From Galeopsis tetrahit (taxonomy: Eukaryota; Streptophyta; Magnoliopsida; Lamiales; Lamiaceae), in the NCBI GenBank assembly GCA_963675135.1, contig OY776120.1, positions 60,570,063 through 60,634,062 of the forward strand: a stretch of 64,000 bases of DNA, written 5' to 3'. The translations under genes and the position numbers were made by a program. Each line of letters opens with the position of its first letter. Positions within the stretch are counted from its first letter, which is position 1. The notes beneath the pieces were generated by a model. The model had not been told where the DNA came from. It ran no database searches and worked only from the letters and a program-made list of their open reading frames with translations. Positions 11,771 through 22,314 of the stretch are shown one piece after another.

Positions 11771-11782
11771 TGGTATCAGAGC
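11771..11782 (+). other. Primer-binding site of D
   Basis: tggtatcagagc lies two bases after the LTR, matching the 3' end of initiator tRNA-Met in the usual plant copia way. Confidence 0.92.
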
Positions 11783-11929
11783 AGTAGTTCTTTGGACTGC
11801 TGTTTCTTGATAACCTTACAGATCTTAAGGGAAAACTTACTGATCTTGATACTCTTTCTTGATATCTGTCACTATCTGAATACTTGAAATCTATCTGCTA
11901 TACTACTGATCCTATTTGTCTAATCAAAC

Positions 11930-13120
11930 ATGGATGACACTAATGTGAACAAACTGCCTAAGTTAAAGATTGCAGATTATGACTACTGGAAGCTCAGGAT
12001 GGAGGCCATCTTTAGCTCAACCCATGATCTAATGGTGTCTGTGGTGACTAAAGGACCAATTGTCACCATGGTGGAAAACACTGCTGTTCTGGATCCATCT
12101 AAACCAGTTGGAGCACTGGTCCCTAAACCAAGGTCAGAACTGACTTCGGAAGAAATGAAACAAAACAATTTGGACAGTCTTGCCAAGAACTATATTTTAC
12201 ACACCTTGCCAAATGAGTATCTTGGTAAAGTGTTAAAATGTAAGACTGCAAAACAAATGTGGGACAAATTGGCTATTCTTTGTGAAGGTACTACACTGAT
12301 CAAAGAAAGCAAGTTATCCACAGCTGTCCAAAAGTTTGAATCATTTAAGATGAAGCCAGGAGAATCAATTGATGAATTGGATACTCGATTTACCAAAATC
12401 ATGAATGATCTTGATGTGTTAGGCAAGACTTATACTGACAGAGAAGTTAACTTGAGAATCTTGAAAGCTTTGGATGAAAGGTGGAAAATGGTCAAGATGA
12501 TCATTAAAACCACACAAGACATTGATTCTTGGCCAGCAGAAACTATGTTCCAAACACTTAAGGCACATGAGTTTGAGTTAGATGAAGAAGATCCTATTAC
12601 TGAAATTCATAAGGATAAGGATGCCTCTAAGGACATAGCTTTTAAAGCCTCTACCTCTAAGGGGTCTAGATCATCTAATTCTAAGGCCTCAAGCATAAAA
12701 GATGAACTAGATAGTTCTGATCTTAGTCTGAAAGATCAGATGAGCCTTATGATCAAAAGATTTGATAAACTGAATAAGAGGTATGGTAGATACAAGAGAT
12801 TCTATAAGGAAACTAAGGGTTCTAGTAACAAGGACTCTTCTGTGAACAGAAGGGATCAAAATTCTTCTGAAAGAAGGGATGAGATCTCTAATGAGAACAG
12901 GAGAGATAGGAACTCATCTGATAAGAGGGATATAAAGTATTCTGATAAGAAAGACAGGAACTCAATTGACAAGCATGACAGGAACAGAAAACATTCTCCT
13001 CCTAAAAGAACTTCTAACAATCCTGTGTGCTATAATTGTGATAAGCCAGGTCATTATGCTTATGAATGTCCTGATCTGAGTTCTGAAGATCGAGAAGAAA
13101 GGAAAGCCAGAAGAGATTGA
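11930..13120 (+). CDS. gag: Element D Gag (capsid and nucleocapsid)
   Basis: ATG at 11930 begins MDDTNVNKLPKLKIADYDYW. The copia Gag (UBN2-type) domain covers residues about 10-225 (LHTLPNEYLGKVLKC, then ESKLSTAVQKFESFKMKPGE, then LRILKALDERWKMVKMI). A lysine/serine/aspartate-rich linker follows. A CX2CX4HX4C zinc knuckle (CYNCDKPGHYAYEC) lies near residues 365-378. It packages RNA and forms the particle. The frame stops at TGA 13118-13120 right after the knuckle. The same frame continues as KYAKGKKAMMAYNDSDSES, so this is a premature stop rather than the family's gag end. Confidence 0.93.
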   Translation: MDDTNVNKLPKLKIADYDYWKLRMEAIFSSTHDLMVSVVTKGPIVTMVENTAVLDPSKPVGALVPKPRSELTSEEMKQNNLDSLAKNYILHTLPNEYLGKVLKCKTAKQMWDKLAILCEGTTLIKESKLSTAVQKFESFKMKPGESIDELDTRFTKIMNDLDVLGKTYTDREVNLRILKALDERWKMVKMIIKTTQDIDSWPAETMFQTLKAHEFELDEEDPITEIHKDKDASKDIAFKASTSKGSRSSNSKASSIKDELDSSDLSLKDQMSLMIKRFDKLNKRYGRYKRFYKETKGSSNKDSSVNRRDQNSSERRDEISNENRRDRNSSDKRDIKYSDKKDRNSIDKHDRNRKHSPPKRTSNNPVCYNCDKPGHYAYECPDLSSEDREERKARRD

Positions 13121-14485
13121 AAATATGCCAAGGGTAAGAAGGCAATGATGGCTTACAATGATTCTGATTCGGAATCAGAAGAGTTGCCATCGTCTTCATC
13201 TGACTACCCCTCTAGCAATGAAGATGAAGCCTTCATAGCAGATGATGGACTGGTAATGATGGCCAAAATAAATGATGAGGTATCATCTGCTAACTCTTTT
13301 CAATCTTGCAACAATTCTGACACTGATGAAAGTGATGCTGCTGTTAGCAATGTAGGAAGTAGTCTTCATCATTCCCAAGGAGTGACTGAAGAAGACCTTC
13401 TACAAGCTAACAAAGCATTCATTGAAATTAGTGATGAGAACATAACTTTAAAGCAAGAAATCATTAATCTAAAAGAAGCTCAGTCAAAAATAGATCCTAA
13501 TATAGCTGTCATAAATGCAAGGCTATCAGAAGAGTTGTCTCAACTCCAAGAAAAGTATGCATCCATTGACAAACTATATCAGGGTATGCTTAAAACTCAA
13601 GCCAAAGAGACTAATGAATTCAATGATTTAAAGATTAAGTGTGAAAAACTTGAAGAGCGCAATAGATTCTTAGAATCTGAAGTAGTGAGCCTAGATCGAA
13701 AGCTATCTGGGATGATTAACTCTACTAGAATTAATCAAACTATCTCAGACAGATATAGAGCTCCAAATGATAAAAGTGGAATAGGTACTGATCTGCCTAG
13801 TTCATCTACTACAGAATTTAAGAACACTAATGGAGCTAGTTCAAGTTCTTTGCAACTAGATAAAGGAAAAGAACCTATGACTTATGATGATGATCCAAAA
13901 CTCAAGGTACAGTCTAAATACATCCCTCCTACTACCAAGGTTGGTAAAATGAAGAATGTATTAAGACCAGTACAATCAAGACCATACCAGAAGAGTTATA
14001 CTCCTCTGACCAGATCAGATCAGTCCTGGAATCAGAAGAGACAAACTCAGAACAGTAGGTCAAGACAAGCACGGGCAAGTTGGGAACAGCCTAGACCTCC
14101 TTTCATAAGGCAGTCTCAGCTGTATTCAACTAAACCTAGGAGATTTGTGCCTCATTATCATAACAAACCTGTTCTTTATCCTCCTCCTTTATCCTATAAT
14201 ATCATTGGTGAGGCAAAACCAAAACGCATCTATAAGCCGTATGGTCCACATGCTTTTAGACCATATTCAAACTATTACAAACATACTGATCTTACTGAAA
14301 AAGGGATAGAACCAAGGAAAGGCTATCTCAGAAAAATAGATCCTAAGTCTGCTGATAATTCTGAACTGGTTAATAAAGTACTGTTTTGTGATAAATTTGG
14401 AAGGAAACTGAAGAGGTCCCATTTATTCAAATCCTCAATGTTCATTTGGGTACCTCTCACTACTAACCCCCAAGGACCCCAATAA
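13121..14485 (+). CDS. Element D Gag C-terminal extension after premature stop
   Basis: The region is in the same frame as the upstream gag. The first part is acidic/serine-rich (DSDSESEELPSSSSDYPSS), followed by a coiled-coil (about 13380-13710, repeated E/K/L) and then a basic, Tyr/Pro/Arg-rich tail (RPYQKSYTPLTRSDQSW, YSTKPRRFVPHYHNKPV). It ends MFIWVPLTTNPQGPQ and TAA at 14483-14485. The tail aligns with the gag ends of A, B, G and H. Expression needs readthrough of the TGA at 13118 or an internal start such as ATG 13145. I infer a structural role from position only. Confidence 0.85.
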   Translation, partial: KYAKGKKAMMAYNDSDSESEELPSSSSDYPSSNEDEAFIADDGLVMMAKINDEVSSANSFQSCNNSDTDESDAAVSNVGSSLHHSQGVTEEDLLQANKAFIEISDENITLKQEIINLKEAQSKIDPNIAVINARLSEELSQLQEKYASIDKLYQGMLKTQAKETNEFNDLKIKCEKLEERNRFLESEVVSLDRKLSGMINSTRINQTISDRYRAPNDKSGIGTDLPSSSTTEFKNTNGASSSSLQLDKGKEPMTYDDDPKLKVQSKYIPPTTKVGKMKNVLRPVQSRPYQKSYTPLTRSDQSWNQKRQTQNSRSRQARASWEQPRPPFIRQSQLYSTKPRRFVPHYHNKPVLYPPPLSYNIIGEAKPKRIYKPYGPHAFRPYSNYYKHTDLTEKGIEPRKGYLRKIDPKSADNSELVNKVLFCDKFGRKLKRSHLFKSSMFIWVPLTTNPQGPQ

Positions 14486-14491
14486 ACTAGG

Positions 14492-14523
14492 GTACCTAAG
14501 TTATTAAGATCACTACCTTGCAG
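14492..14523 (+). other. Gag-pol junction of D with GT...AG segment
   Basis: This 32-nt segment starts gtacctaag and ends ccttgcag. The gag frame codons ACT AGG end at 14491 and the pol frame resumes with GAT CGA at 14524, in phase with YIDSGCS at 14572 if the segment is left out. Unspliced, pol is in another frame from gag. The segment is far shorter than usual plant introns, so splicing is only one reading. Confidence 0.5.
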
Positions 14524-17500
14524 GATCGACTGGACTTATACAAGAAAGGTGGTTCAGTTGGTGAGACCTAGTACATAGACAGTGGGTGTTCACATCACAT
14601 GACTGGTACCAAGGCCTTACTTACTGACTATCATGAGAAGGAAGAACCAAAAGTCATCTTTGGTGATAGCTCAATAGCAATCACAAAAGGATTTGGATTC
14701 ATCAAGAATGGAGATGTTGAAATCCAAGATGTCTCCTATGTTGAAGGTTTGAAATATAATTTGTTATCTGTATCTCAATTCTGTGACAGGGGATACAAAG
14801 TTCAGTTCAAGACCAGAAGATGTGAAATAATAGATAAAAGGACTCATAATGTTCTACTTGTTGGCACAAGACAAGGAAGTGTATACATTGTGAATTGGAA
14901 TAGTTGTCCTAAGAATGCCTGTCTTATTACTAAGAGTCCTAAAGAAAACAGTTGGCTCTGGCATAAACGCCTCTGCCACCTGAACTTTAAGATAATCAAC
15001 AAGATTGCTAGAGAACATCTTGTTGAGGGCATTCCTAATGAAATCTATTCCGAATCACAAGTATGTGATTCCGGTCAAAAAGGTAAACAGGTAAAGGTTT
15101 CATTTAAGTCCATTCCAACTCTTTCAACAAGCAGAGTTTTAGAACTCTTGCATATGGATCTCCATGGTCCTATCAACCCTCCTACATTGAATGGAAGAAG
15201 GTATACTCTAGTTGTAGTAGATGATTACTCTAAGTTTACTTGGGTAGTCTTTCTACACAAAAAGAGTGATACACAAACACTACTTCCAGATCTATTGAAG
15301 AGGTTGCAGGTTGAAAAAGGTCATCCCATTGTCAAGATTAGGAGTGACAAGGGGACTGAATTTATTAACTGTTACATCTCTGACTACTGTTCTAAGTCTG
15401 GTATACAGCATTTGACAAGTGCAGCCAGAACCCCTCAACAAAATGGTGTTGCAGAAAGGAGAAACAGAACACTAAAAGAAGCTTGCAGAGCCATGATTGC
15501 TGAATTCAACACACCTCAGAAATTTTGGGCAGAAGCTATTAACACAGCTTGCCACTCCCAAAATCGAAGTGCTCTTAATAAGGTGCATGGTAAAACACCT
15601 TATGAGGTATGGAAAGGCAGAAAACCAAGAGTTTCTTATTTTCATATCTTTGGATGTAAGTGTTTCATACATAACAATGGCAAAAGTAAATTAAATGCAT
15701 TTGATGCAAAAGCTGATGAAGGAATATTCTTAGGATACTCTTCTGTAAGCAAAGCATTTAGAGTGTTTAATTACTCTACCCTATGTGTGGAAGAAACACC
15801 CCATGTAGTCTTTGATGAGAATGTGCAGGACTCTGCTGATCATCAGCTCAGTAAGAAAATTGACAAATTACAGCTCCAAATCAACAATGAAGATGATGAT
15901 ACAGGAATATATGAATCTGTACAAGCATATAATCCTTTCCTGAAAGTCCTAGATCAAGATTCTGATAAAGAAAAGGTAAAAGACAAAGGTGAGTCATCTA
16001 AAACTTCTGAAATACAAGAATTGAATGACTGCTCTCCTATGAACAAATCTGCTGATATAAATAATACTGATCTGCATGATGATTTACATGATGTAAATGA
16101 TGATAGCATTTCTGTTAAGAATAGAAGGACATGGAAGTCTGCTCATTCTACTGATCTGATTCTAGGTGATTCTAGTAAAGGTGTTAAAACTAGAAAACAA
16201 TTGTTTGATTCCCAAGAAGAACCTAGTAAGTCTCTATTTTGCTGGTGTTGTTTTCTATCATCTATTGAGCCTAAAACTGTGATTGAAGCTTTAAGTGATA
16301 GTAACTGGATTGTAGCCACGCAGGAAGAACTTAATCAGTTCACTAGAAATGAAGTTTGGGAACTTGTTGATAGACCTAGTAATCATAATGTTGTAGGCAC
16401 TAAGTGGATTTTCAAGAACAAAAGGGATGAAAATGATCTTGTAGTAAGAAACAAAGCTAGATTAGTTGCTCAGGGCTACTCTCAAGCTGAGGGTATTGAT
16501 TATATTGAAACTTTTGCCCCTGTAGCTAGACTAGAAGCTATAAGATTGTTCCTTGCTTATGCTGCACATATGAAATTCACTGTGTATCAAATGGATGTGA
16601 AAAGTGCATTTTTGAATGGTATACTTGCTGAAGAAGTTTATGTGGAACAACCACCTGGTTTTGAAGTGAATAGTCACCAAGTATACAGGTTAAAGAAAGC
16701 ACTCTATGGATTGAAACAAGCCCCAAGAGCCTGGTATGATACTCTTTCTCTATTCTTACTTGAAAATGGTTTTACTAAAGGCAAGGTTGATAGAACTCTG
16801 TTTAGAAGACAAGAAGATAATGATATATTACTTGTTCAAATTTATGTGGATGATATTATTTTTGGATCACCCAACAAAACCTTGAGTGAAAGCTTTTCTA
16901 CACTCATGCAAAGTAAATTTGAAATGTCTATGATGGGAGAAATGACATATTTTCTTGGTCTTCAAGTAAAACAAACTCCAGAAGGTATCTTTATAAATCA
17001 AGCAAAGTACACTAAAAATTTGCTAGATAAATTTGGTATTAAAACCTGTAAGACAGTTGGTGTGCCCATGCAACCTACATACAGAATGGATCCTGATGAA
17101 GAAGGTAAGTCTTCTGACCAACCTCACTATCGTGCTTTAATTGGCTCTCTACTCTATCTAACTGCCAGCAGACCTGATATTGCTTTTTCTGTTGGAGTAT
17201 GTGCAAGATTTCAAGCAAACCCCAAGGAAAGTCATCTGGAAGCTGCCAAAAGGATATTGAAATATCTAAAGGGGACCATTAATCGAGGATTATGGTATCC
17301 TGCAGATGATGATATATCTTTAAGTGGTTATTCAGACTCGGACTTTGGAGGTTGCAAAATAGATAGAAAATCTACTTCAGGTTCATGTCAATTCTTAGGA
17401 ACTAAGCTCATTTCATGGTTTTCAAAGAAACAAACAAGTGTGGCAACTTCTACTACTGAAGCAGAATATATGGCTGCAGGTAGTTGTTGTAGTCAGCTTC

Positions 17501-17799
17501 TTTGGCTAATACAACAACTCAGAGACTACAATGTTGTAGAATCTAATGTACATATATATTGTGACAGTAATAGTGCCATTGCCATCACACAAAATCCTGT
17601 TCTACATACTAGATGCAAACATGTTGACATTAGGCATCATTTTATTAGGGATCATGTTGAAAAGAAGAATATTAGGATGGAAAAGATTCATACTGATATT
17701 CAAAGAGCTGACATTTTTACAAAACCATTGGCTGAAGTGAGATTCAGAGAATTGTGCATTAGTTTAGGATTGATAGATATGGATTCTGTTTGTATATAG
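14524..17799 (+). CDS. pol: Element D Pol: pre-integrase, integrase, RT, RNase H
   Basis: After one TAG (14569-14571, where A has TGG) the frame YIDSGCSHHMTGTK runs unbroken to 17799. From ATG 14599: pre-integrase region with WLWHKRLCHLNFK near residue 119; integrase core with MDLHGP near 184, IRSDKGTEF near 250 and VAERRNRTL near 286; RT from about 570 with YVDDIIFGS near 748; RNase H from about 900 (GYSDSDFGGCKIDRKSTSG). It copies and integrates the element. The pre-integrase zinc site reads CDSG where A has CDAC, so a zinc ligand is lost. The RT is apparently intact. Confidence 0.95.
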
Positions 17800-18944
17800 A
17801 ACTGTGCTAACATTTCAGGTACTGATCTTATACCAAGAAGAATATGAAGCAGAAACTAAGAGAAGTACATCAAAACTCAAAATTCAGAAGAGACAACCCT
17901 ATGTCAGATCACTACACTCAAAACAGGTAACAAGGTTACTAAAGTGACCTTCATCCCGATGAGGAAGCTGGTAAAGCTGAGGGACACTGAGAACATACAT
18001 TAAGGGGAATCTGTGATTTCTTAAAGATCCTTTTGTTGACTCAGAACACTAAGTCACTTTAGTATAAACCTTGATGTGATCATTAAATTAAACATATTGT
18101 TACTAATCTGTACTGTTTTGCACTTATAACCCATAAACTGACACTTCTACCAAGGTGAAATAGGCACAGAAGAGGAATTCTCCATTGAAGGGGGAACTGA
18201 TCTGATTACAGATTTAAAAGTCTACAAATCTGATCTGATTACAGACTATATTAGTCTACAAACCTGTTCTGATTACAAAGTTTCTTTGTCTACAAAACTG
18301 ATCTGACTACAAATTCAATTATTCTACAGAACTGATCTGACTACTAATAATCTGTCTACAGAAAGATTTGATTACTACTAATCTGACTACAGAAGAAAAA
18401 TGATCTGTCACAGTACTGATCTGAGGATTACTGTGCTGATATCAAAAAGATGAAATCAGGGAAGTTGGGAACTGATCTGAGTACTACTGTGCTGACCCAA
18501 CAACTGATCTGATGCTCAAAAGGTTACTCAGCTGATCACAGTACTCAGCTGATCCAGATAAGTACATATTAATATTTTAAAAGGCAAGAAAATGAAGTGA
18601 ATTATTTCTGAAACCTACTGTGCTGATATGCATCAGAACAGTCTTTTAAGATTACTAATAGAGATGATTAGTACACTCCTCTATTTTTAACCTAACTACT
18701 GTGGTGTATTTATCAAACACAAAATGGCTCCAAGAAATAAGAATGGTATTCGAATATGAACAGTTTTTTTGTTTCACGAATTTCGAGATTTAATCGTAAC
18801 CATTCATCGTGAAAATAAACTCAATCCACGCCCTAGATTGGTTTTGAATTTATCAAACACGATCACTTGTCATCTTCTTCCTTACGAAATCATTTCTGGA
18901 AATTTCATCACTCAAACATTACTCTTTCTTCTACACTTCTACAA
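17800..18944 (+). other. Noncoding stretch between D pol and env-like ORF
   Basis: About 1.1 kb without a convincing ORF. The part at 18190-18540 is rich in loose repeats of actgatctga...ctac (for example ctgatctgattacag and tctacagaactgatctgac). The rest is AT-rich. SIRE-type elements usually have such a spacer before the third ORF. I see no clear promoter or splice site that would express the downstream ORF. Confidence 0.6.
18190..18540 (+). repeat. Degenerate actgatct repeats in D's 3' noncoding region
   Basis: At least ten copies of (a/t)ctgatctga with variable spacing occur, several followed by ctac or ctaca. The motif resembles the actgatctta copies clustered in the first 300 bases of D's LTRs. 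Confidence 0.55.
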
Positions 18945-21900
18945 ATGGCTATTGTTAATGTTCTAAGCGAATCTAATGAAGTTATTGGAACATTTGATTC
19001 TGGATTTTGGATGCGCGAGAAAGGCATTTTTGTAGAGAACGCTGTCTACTTTAATGGTCGGCATTGTCCAGAGAATCAAGCTGTTTTAACTATGTGCGAA
19101 GAATGCGGTCTCAGGAAATTCTTGGAATCATACCCTCTCAATGTGTATGAACCTGAAGCAGTGGAATTCTTTTTCCAGCTAGAAGGTGATACCAATGGTG
19201 TTCGTTCAACGCTGTCCGGACACAAGGTCGAAATAACTCGAGAAATTCTTGAGGTTATGTTGGATTTACCACAAGGACCTGTTGATATCCTGAATTACAA
19301 AGCCGGTGAAGAAAAAGAGTGTGTTGGTAGATGGACAAATGAGGAACCAGACACTCTAAACAACTTGAAGAAAGCCGTATTACCTACTGGTCTTCAATTC
19401 TTGATGGATATTGCTGGAAAGTGTTTGTTAGGGCAACATCATAGTCAAGACGCTCTATCAAATCTGAAAATTCGCATAATGGCAGCAATAATTGACCGTG
19501 TTCAAGGTGATTGGCAAGGTTTCTTTCTGGAACGACTTTTAAGCGAAAAGGAGAAGATTATGTTCGATAAGGACTCCGAAGAGTTTTCAATCAAATCAAA
19601 ATTAGGGTTCGGGAACAAGCTGAGCATTCTGTTGCCTCAGATTGTTGTTAAGAAAGCATACTGGAGTAATCCCAAGAAGTTTCATCAAGGGAAATTCTTG
19701 ATGAAAAAGGAATCTGTGCGTTATGAACAAGAGAATCCTTTGGTGCTACCTCTTCAAGAACTAGAAGCTCAAGAATCTGGTGCTTCTATGTACAAATCAG
19801 ATGATGATCAACCAGAGAAAAGAACCAAGGCAAAGCATGATCCTATGAGTTCTGGATTAAGAAGAGGGAGGTCTGCAAAAGCCTCAGCAGAGCACACAGT
19901 CAGATTTCTTGAAACTGTGGAGAGAAGCAGCTCTGATGATTTTGAGGTTAGTTCTTCTAGACCTAGGGAAATTCTTGATTCTACCCCAAATTCTGTTCCA
20001 TTTCAAACTCAACCCACTGATCGAGTTTCAACCTGTTCTGAGGAGTCAGTACACTACTCTCCTATTAGACAGAACACTCCACCCTCACCCATTCAGAACA
20101 CTTCTTTTCATACCACTCCTCATTCTAGTCCTCAACATATTCCTGCTACTCATTTTTCTCCTGAACCAGTTCATGATCAATCTACTGAGCATGAACATAA
20201 ACCTTCTTCTGAACCTATTGAAATCTCCTCATCTCCAGAAACTGAGGTTATTCAACCCCATTCAGTGTTTTTTATGGACTATCCTATTTGTGACAAGGAA
20301 GAGAGGATTAGGTTTAAACTGAGGAATGCGCTTCTAAAATGTTTTCATGGATTAGATGACAGTTCTATGGTGTTTGAACAACTTCTAAGGATAGGTACTT
20401 GGGTATATCTTAGAAGGATTGGTTTGAAAGAATTGTTACTTGTAGCAGAAGGCATGGGAGGTTTATCTGTTTTTCATGATTGGGAACAAGAGCAGAGAGA
20501 AGCTGCAGGTGTTCAAAATTGTTCAGACTTGTTTACATTGGATTCTGTTATTCAGTTGATTGAAAGATTAACAGGATGTAAATACTCTATGGTTAACCCT
20601 GCTGAGACTCATGTTGATTCTGATGTCAATTTGGGTGCTAAGGATATTGGTGCTGAAGAATTTAATAATCAAGCTGATATGGAAGCTGACTATGAAGCTG
20701 ATACCAATGCAACTGAGGTGTTTGAGAACACAGTTGTAATTGAAGAAACTGTAGTCATAGAGGAACAAACATTGGGTACTGATGGGTTAGATAGTACACC
20801 AATTGAGGTTGATCAAAATACTGTGCTGAATGATGTTCAAGAGACAGTAAGACCTGTTCCTGCTGATCCTGTTCCAGATAGCTCAAGCTTTGAGATGTTG
20901 AAGAAGCTTAATGCAGAATTGCAAAGTAAGCTGGAAGCAACTTTGATTCAATTTCAGGAAGCTACTGAGAAATTGGAAAAGTTATGTGCTACAAGTTCAT
21001 ATGAGCAAGTGATAAATCACACAATGTCCAAAGTATATGATCTGCATAGATTGCAAGAAAAGAAATTGTCTGCTGATTTGCAAAGGAAAGTTGAGTTGCT
21101 CATCACACCCTTGAAAGAATGGCAGGATGAAGCCAAAAAGGGGGAAGTTAAGGTTATGAAGGCCATGGAGCAAACTCAAACTCAGCAAGCTCAATTAGTT
21201 GTCAGTCAAGATGAACTTAAAGAGAGTATGGATGATCTGAAAGAAGAGATCATTAGTTTGAAGAAGAATATTGCTGATCTCAGAAGACATGGAAAATCTT
21301 CTGAAGCAGAAACTCAAAAAGCTGCTGAAACTCAAATCATAGCAACTGTTGAAAAGAACATTGCTGAATCTTCATCTGGAAAAAGGAAAAGGAAGTTAGT
21401 ATTGAGTGAAGATGAAGAAGAAGCTGAAGAGTCTGGGAGAGTTACCAGGTCTAAGAGTAAGCTGAAGCATGTTGTTGCTGATAGTAGGCCAAGTGATGAG
21501 AAGATGGCTGAAGCTATTGAGAAGCATAATGAGTTGCTTGCTAAGAAGAAAGCTGAATTGATTGAGAAAAGGAAAGCTGATGAGCAGATTAGGAAACAAA
21601 AGTTGAAAGATGCAGAAGCAGCTAGGAAGAAATTTGATAATCGAGTTGCTGCATTGAAGAGGAAAATGAAATCTAAGTCTGCTGTTGGTACTCTGAATGA
21701 GAATTACATAGAATTTGTTATTGATGATGAACATTTGGAATACTGGAATAATCTTAAGAAGAAGTGGCAAATTGCAAACTTCATTGTGAAGAAGTTTGGT
21801 GATCATCCTACTAAAGAGGATGAGTATGCTGATTTTGAAGACTTTATGCTGAATGTTGCAAGAATCTTCTGGGAAGATGTTTTGTTGCTAACTGCTGGTG

Positions 21901-22094
21901 CACACATTCAGATATTGTGTCCTGAAGAACCAGTATGGGAACCTCCAAGATTAGAGAATGGAGAACCTGATCTGAAAGAGGTTGGAAATATCATTTCAAA
22001 AATCATTCAAGATGAAGGTATTACAGATCACAAGCACATGTTGGAAATCAAGAACCGGATGTATTTGGCATTCAGGATACCAAATGAAGACTGA
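18945..22094 (+). CDS. Element D env-like/extra ORF (1049 codons, intact)
   Basis: ATG 18945 (context acaaATGGCT) is preferred, because 78 further in-frame bases upstream only begin at TTG. Residues about 1-230 form a globular domain (LRKFLESYPLNVYEPEAVEF, then ITREILEVMLDLPQG, then LKIRIMAAIIDRVQGDW) that resembles the domain in F's 720-codon ORF and G's decayed ORF. A Ser/Pro-rich linker follows, then an acidic stretch and long coiled coils (about residues 640-900). A basic cluster (KRKRKLV) and VTRSKSKLKH could target the nucleus. I see no signal peptide, hydrophobic membrane span or fusion peptide, so the usual name env-like describes position rather than function. Confidence 0.85.
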   Translation: MAIVNVLSESNEVIGTFDSGFWMREKGIFVENAVYFNGRHCPENQAVLTMCEECGLRKFLESYPLNVYEPEAVEFFFQLEGDTNGVRSTLSGHKVEITREILEVMLDLPQGPVDILNYKAGEEKECVGRWTNEEPDTLNNLKKAVLPTGLQFLMDIAGKCLLGQHHSQDALSNLKIRIMAAIIDRVQGDWQGFFLERLLSEKEKIMFDKDSEEFSIKSKLGFGNKLSILLPQIVVKKAYWSNPKKFHQGKFLMKKESVRYEQENPLVLPLQELEAQESGASMYKSDDDQPEKRTKAKHDPMSSGLRRGRSAKASAEHTVRFLETVERSSSDDFEVSSSRPREILDSTPNSVPFQTQPTDRVSTCSEESVHYSPIRQNTPPSPIQNTSFHTTPHSSPQHIPATHFSPEPVHDQSTEHEHKPSSEPIEISSSPETEVIQPHSVFFMDYPICDKEERIRFKLRNALLKCFHGLDDSSMVFEQLLRIGTWVYLRRIGLKELLLVAEGMGGLSVFHDWEQEQREAAGVQNCSDLFTLDSVIQLIERLTGCKYSMVNPAETHVDSDVNLGAKDIGAEEFNNQADMEADYEADTNATEVFENTVVIEETVVIEEQTLGTDGLDSTPIEVDQNTVLNDVQETVRPVPADPVPDSSSFEMLKKLNAELQSKLEATLIQFQEATEKLEKLCATSSYEQVINHTMSKVYDLHRLQEKKLSADLQRKVELLITPLKEWQDEAKKGEVKVMKAMEQTQTQQAQLVVSQDELKESMDDLKEEIISLKKNIADLRRHGKSSEAETQKAAETQIIATVEKNIAESSSGKRKRKLVLSEDEEEAEESGRVTRSKSKLKHVVADSRPSDEKMAEAIEKHNELLAKKKAELIEKRKADEQIRKQKLKDAEAARKKFDNRVAALKRKMKSKSAVGTLNENYIEFVIDDEHLEYWNNLKKKWQIANFIVKKFGDHPTKEDEYADFEDFMLNVARIFWEDVLLLTAGAHIQILCPEEPVWEPPRLENGEPDLKEVGNIISKIIQDEGITDHKHMLEIKNRMYLAFRIPNED

Positions 22095-22300
22095 AGATGA
22101 AGGACTAAGCTCACAAGATAACACTTCTTAACCTTATCTTTATTTTCTTCATGTTGATGTTTTTTTTTTATTATATGATGTATATGTAATATTTGGTTTA
22201 TGTGGAAATATTCTGATGTTGAAATTGATGAACTGAGTATGATCAAACATATATCTTAAACTACTAATCTGATTGCATTTCAAGTGGTTTTGGCTTCATC
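22095..22300 (+). other. D 3' untranslated region
   Basis: AT-rich sequence with a run of T (22158-22167). It ends in ggttttggcttcatcaaaa (22286-22304), which can pair with ttttgatgaccaaaa inside the 3' LTR (22361-22375). No gene seen. Confidence 0.6.
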
Positions 22301-22314
22301 AAAAAGGGGGAAAT
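22301..22314 (+). other. Polypurine tract of D
   Basis: aaaaagggggaaat lies immediately before the 3' LTR (TGTTGGG at 22315). This is the expected primer for plus-strand DNA synthesis. G has aaaaggaggaaat in the same place. Confidence 0.9.

Noticed and set aside
18867..18944. Longer N-terminus for D's env-like ORF
   Set aside because: The extra 26 codons begin at TTG; the first ATG in good context is at 18945.
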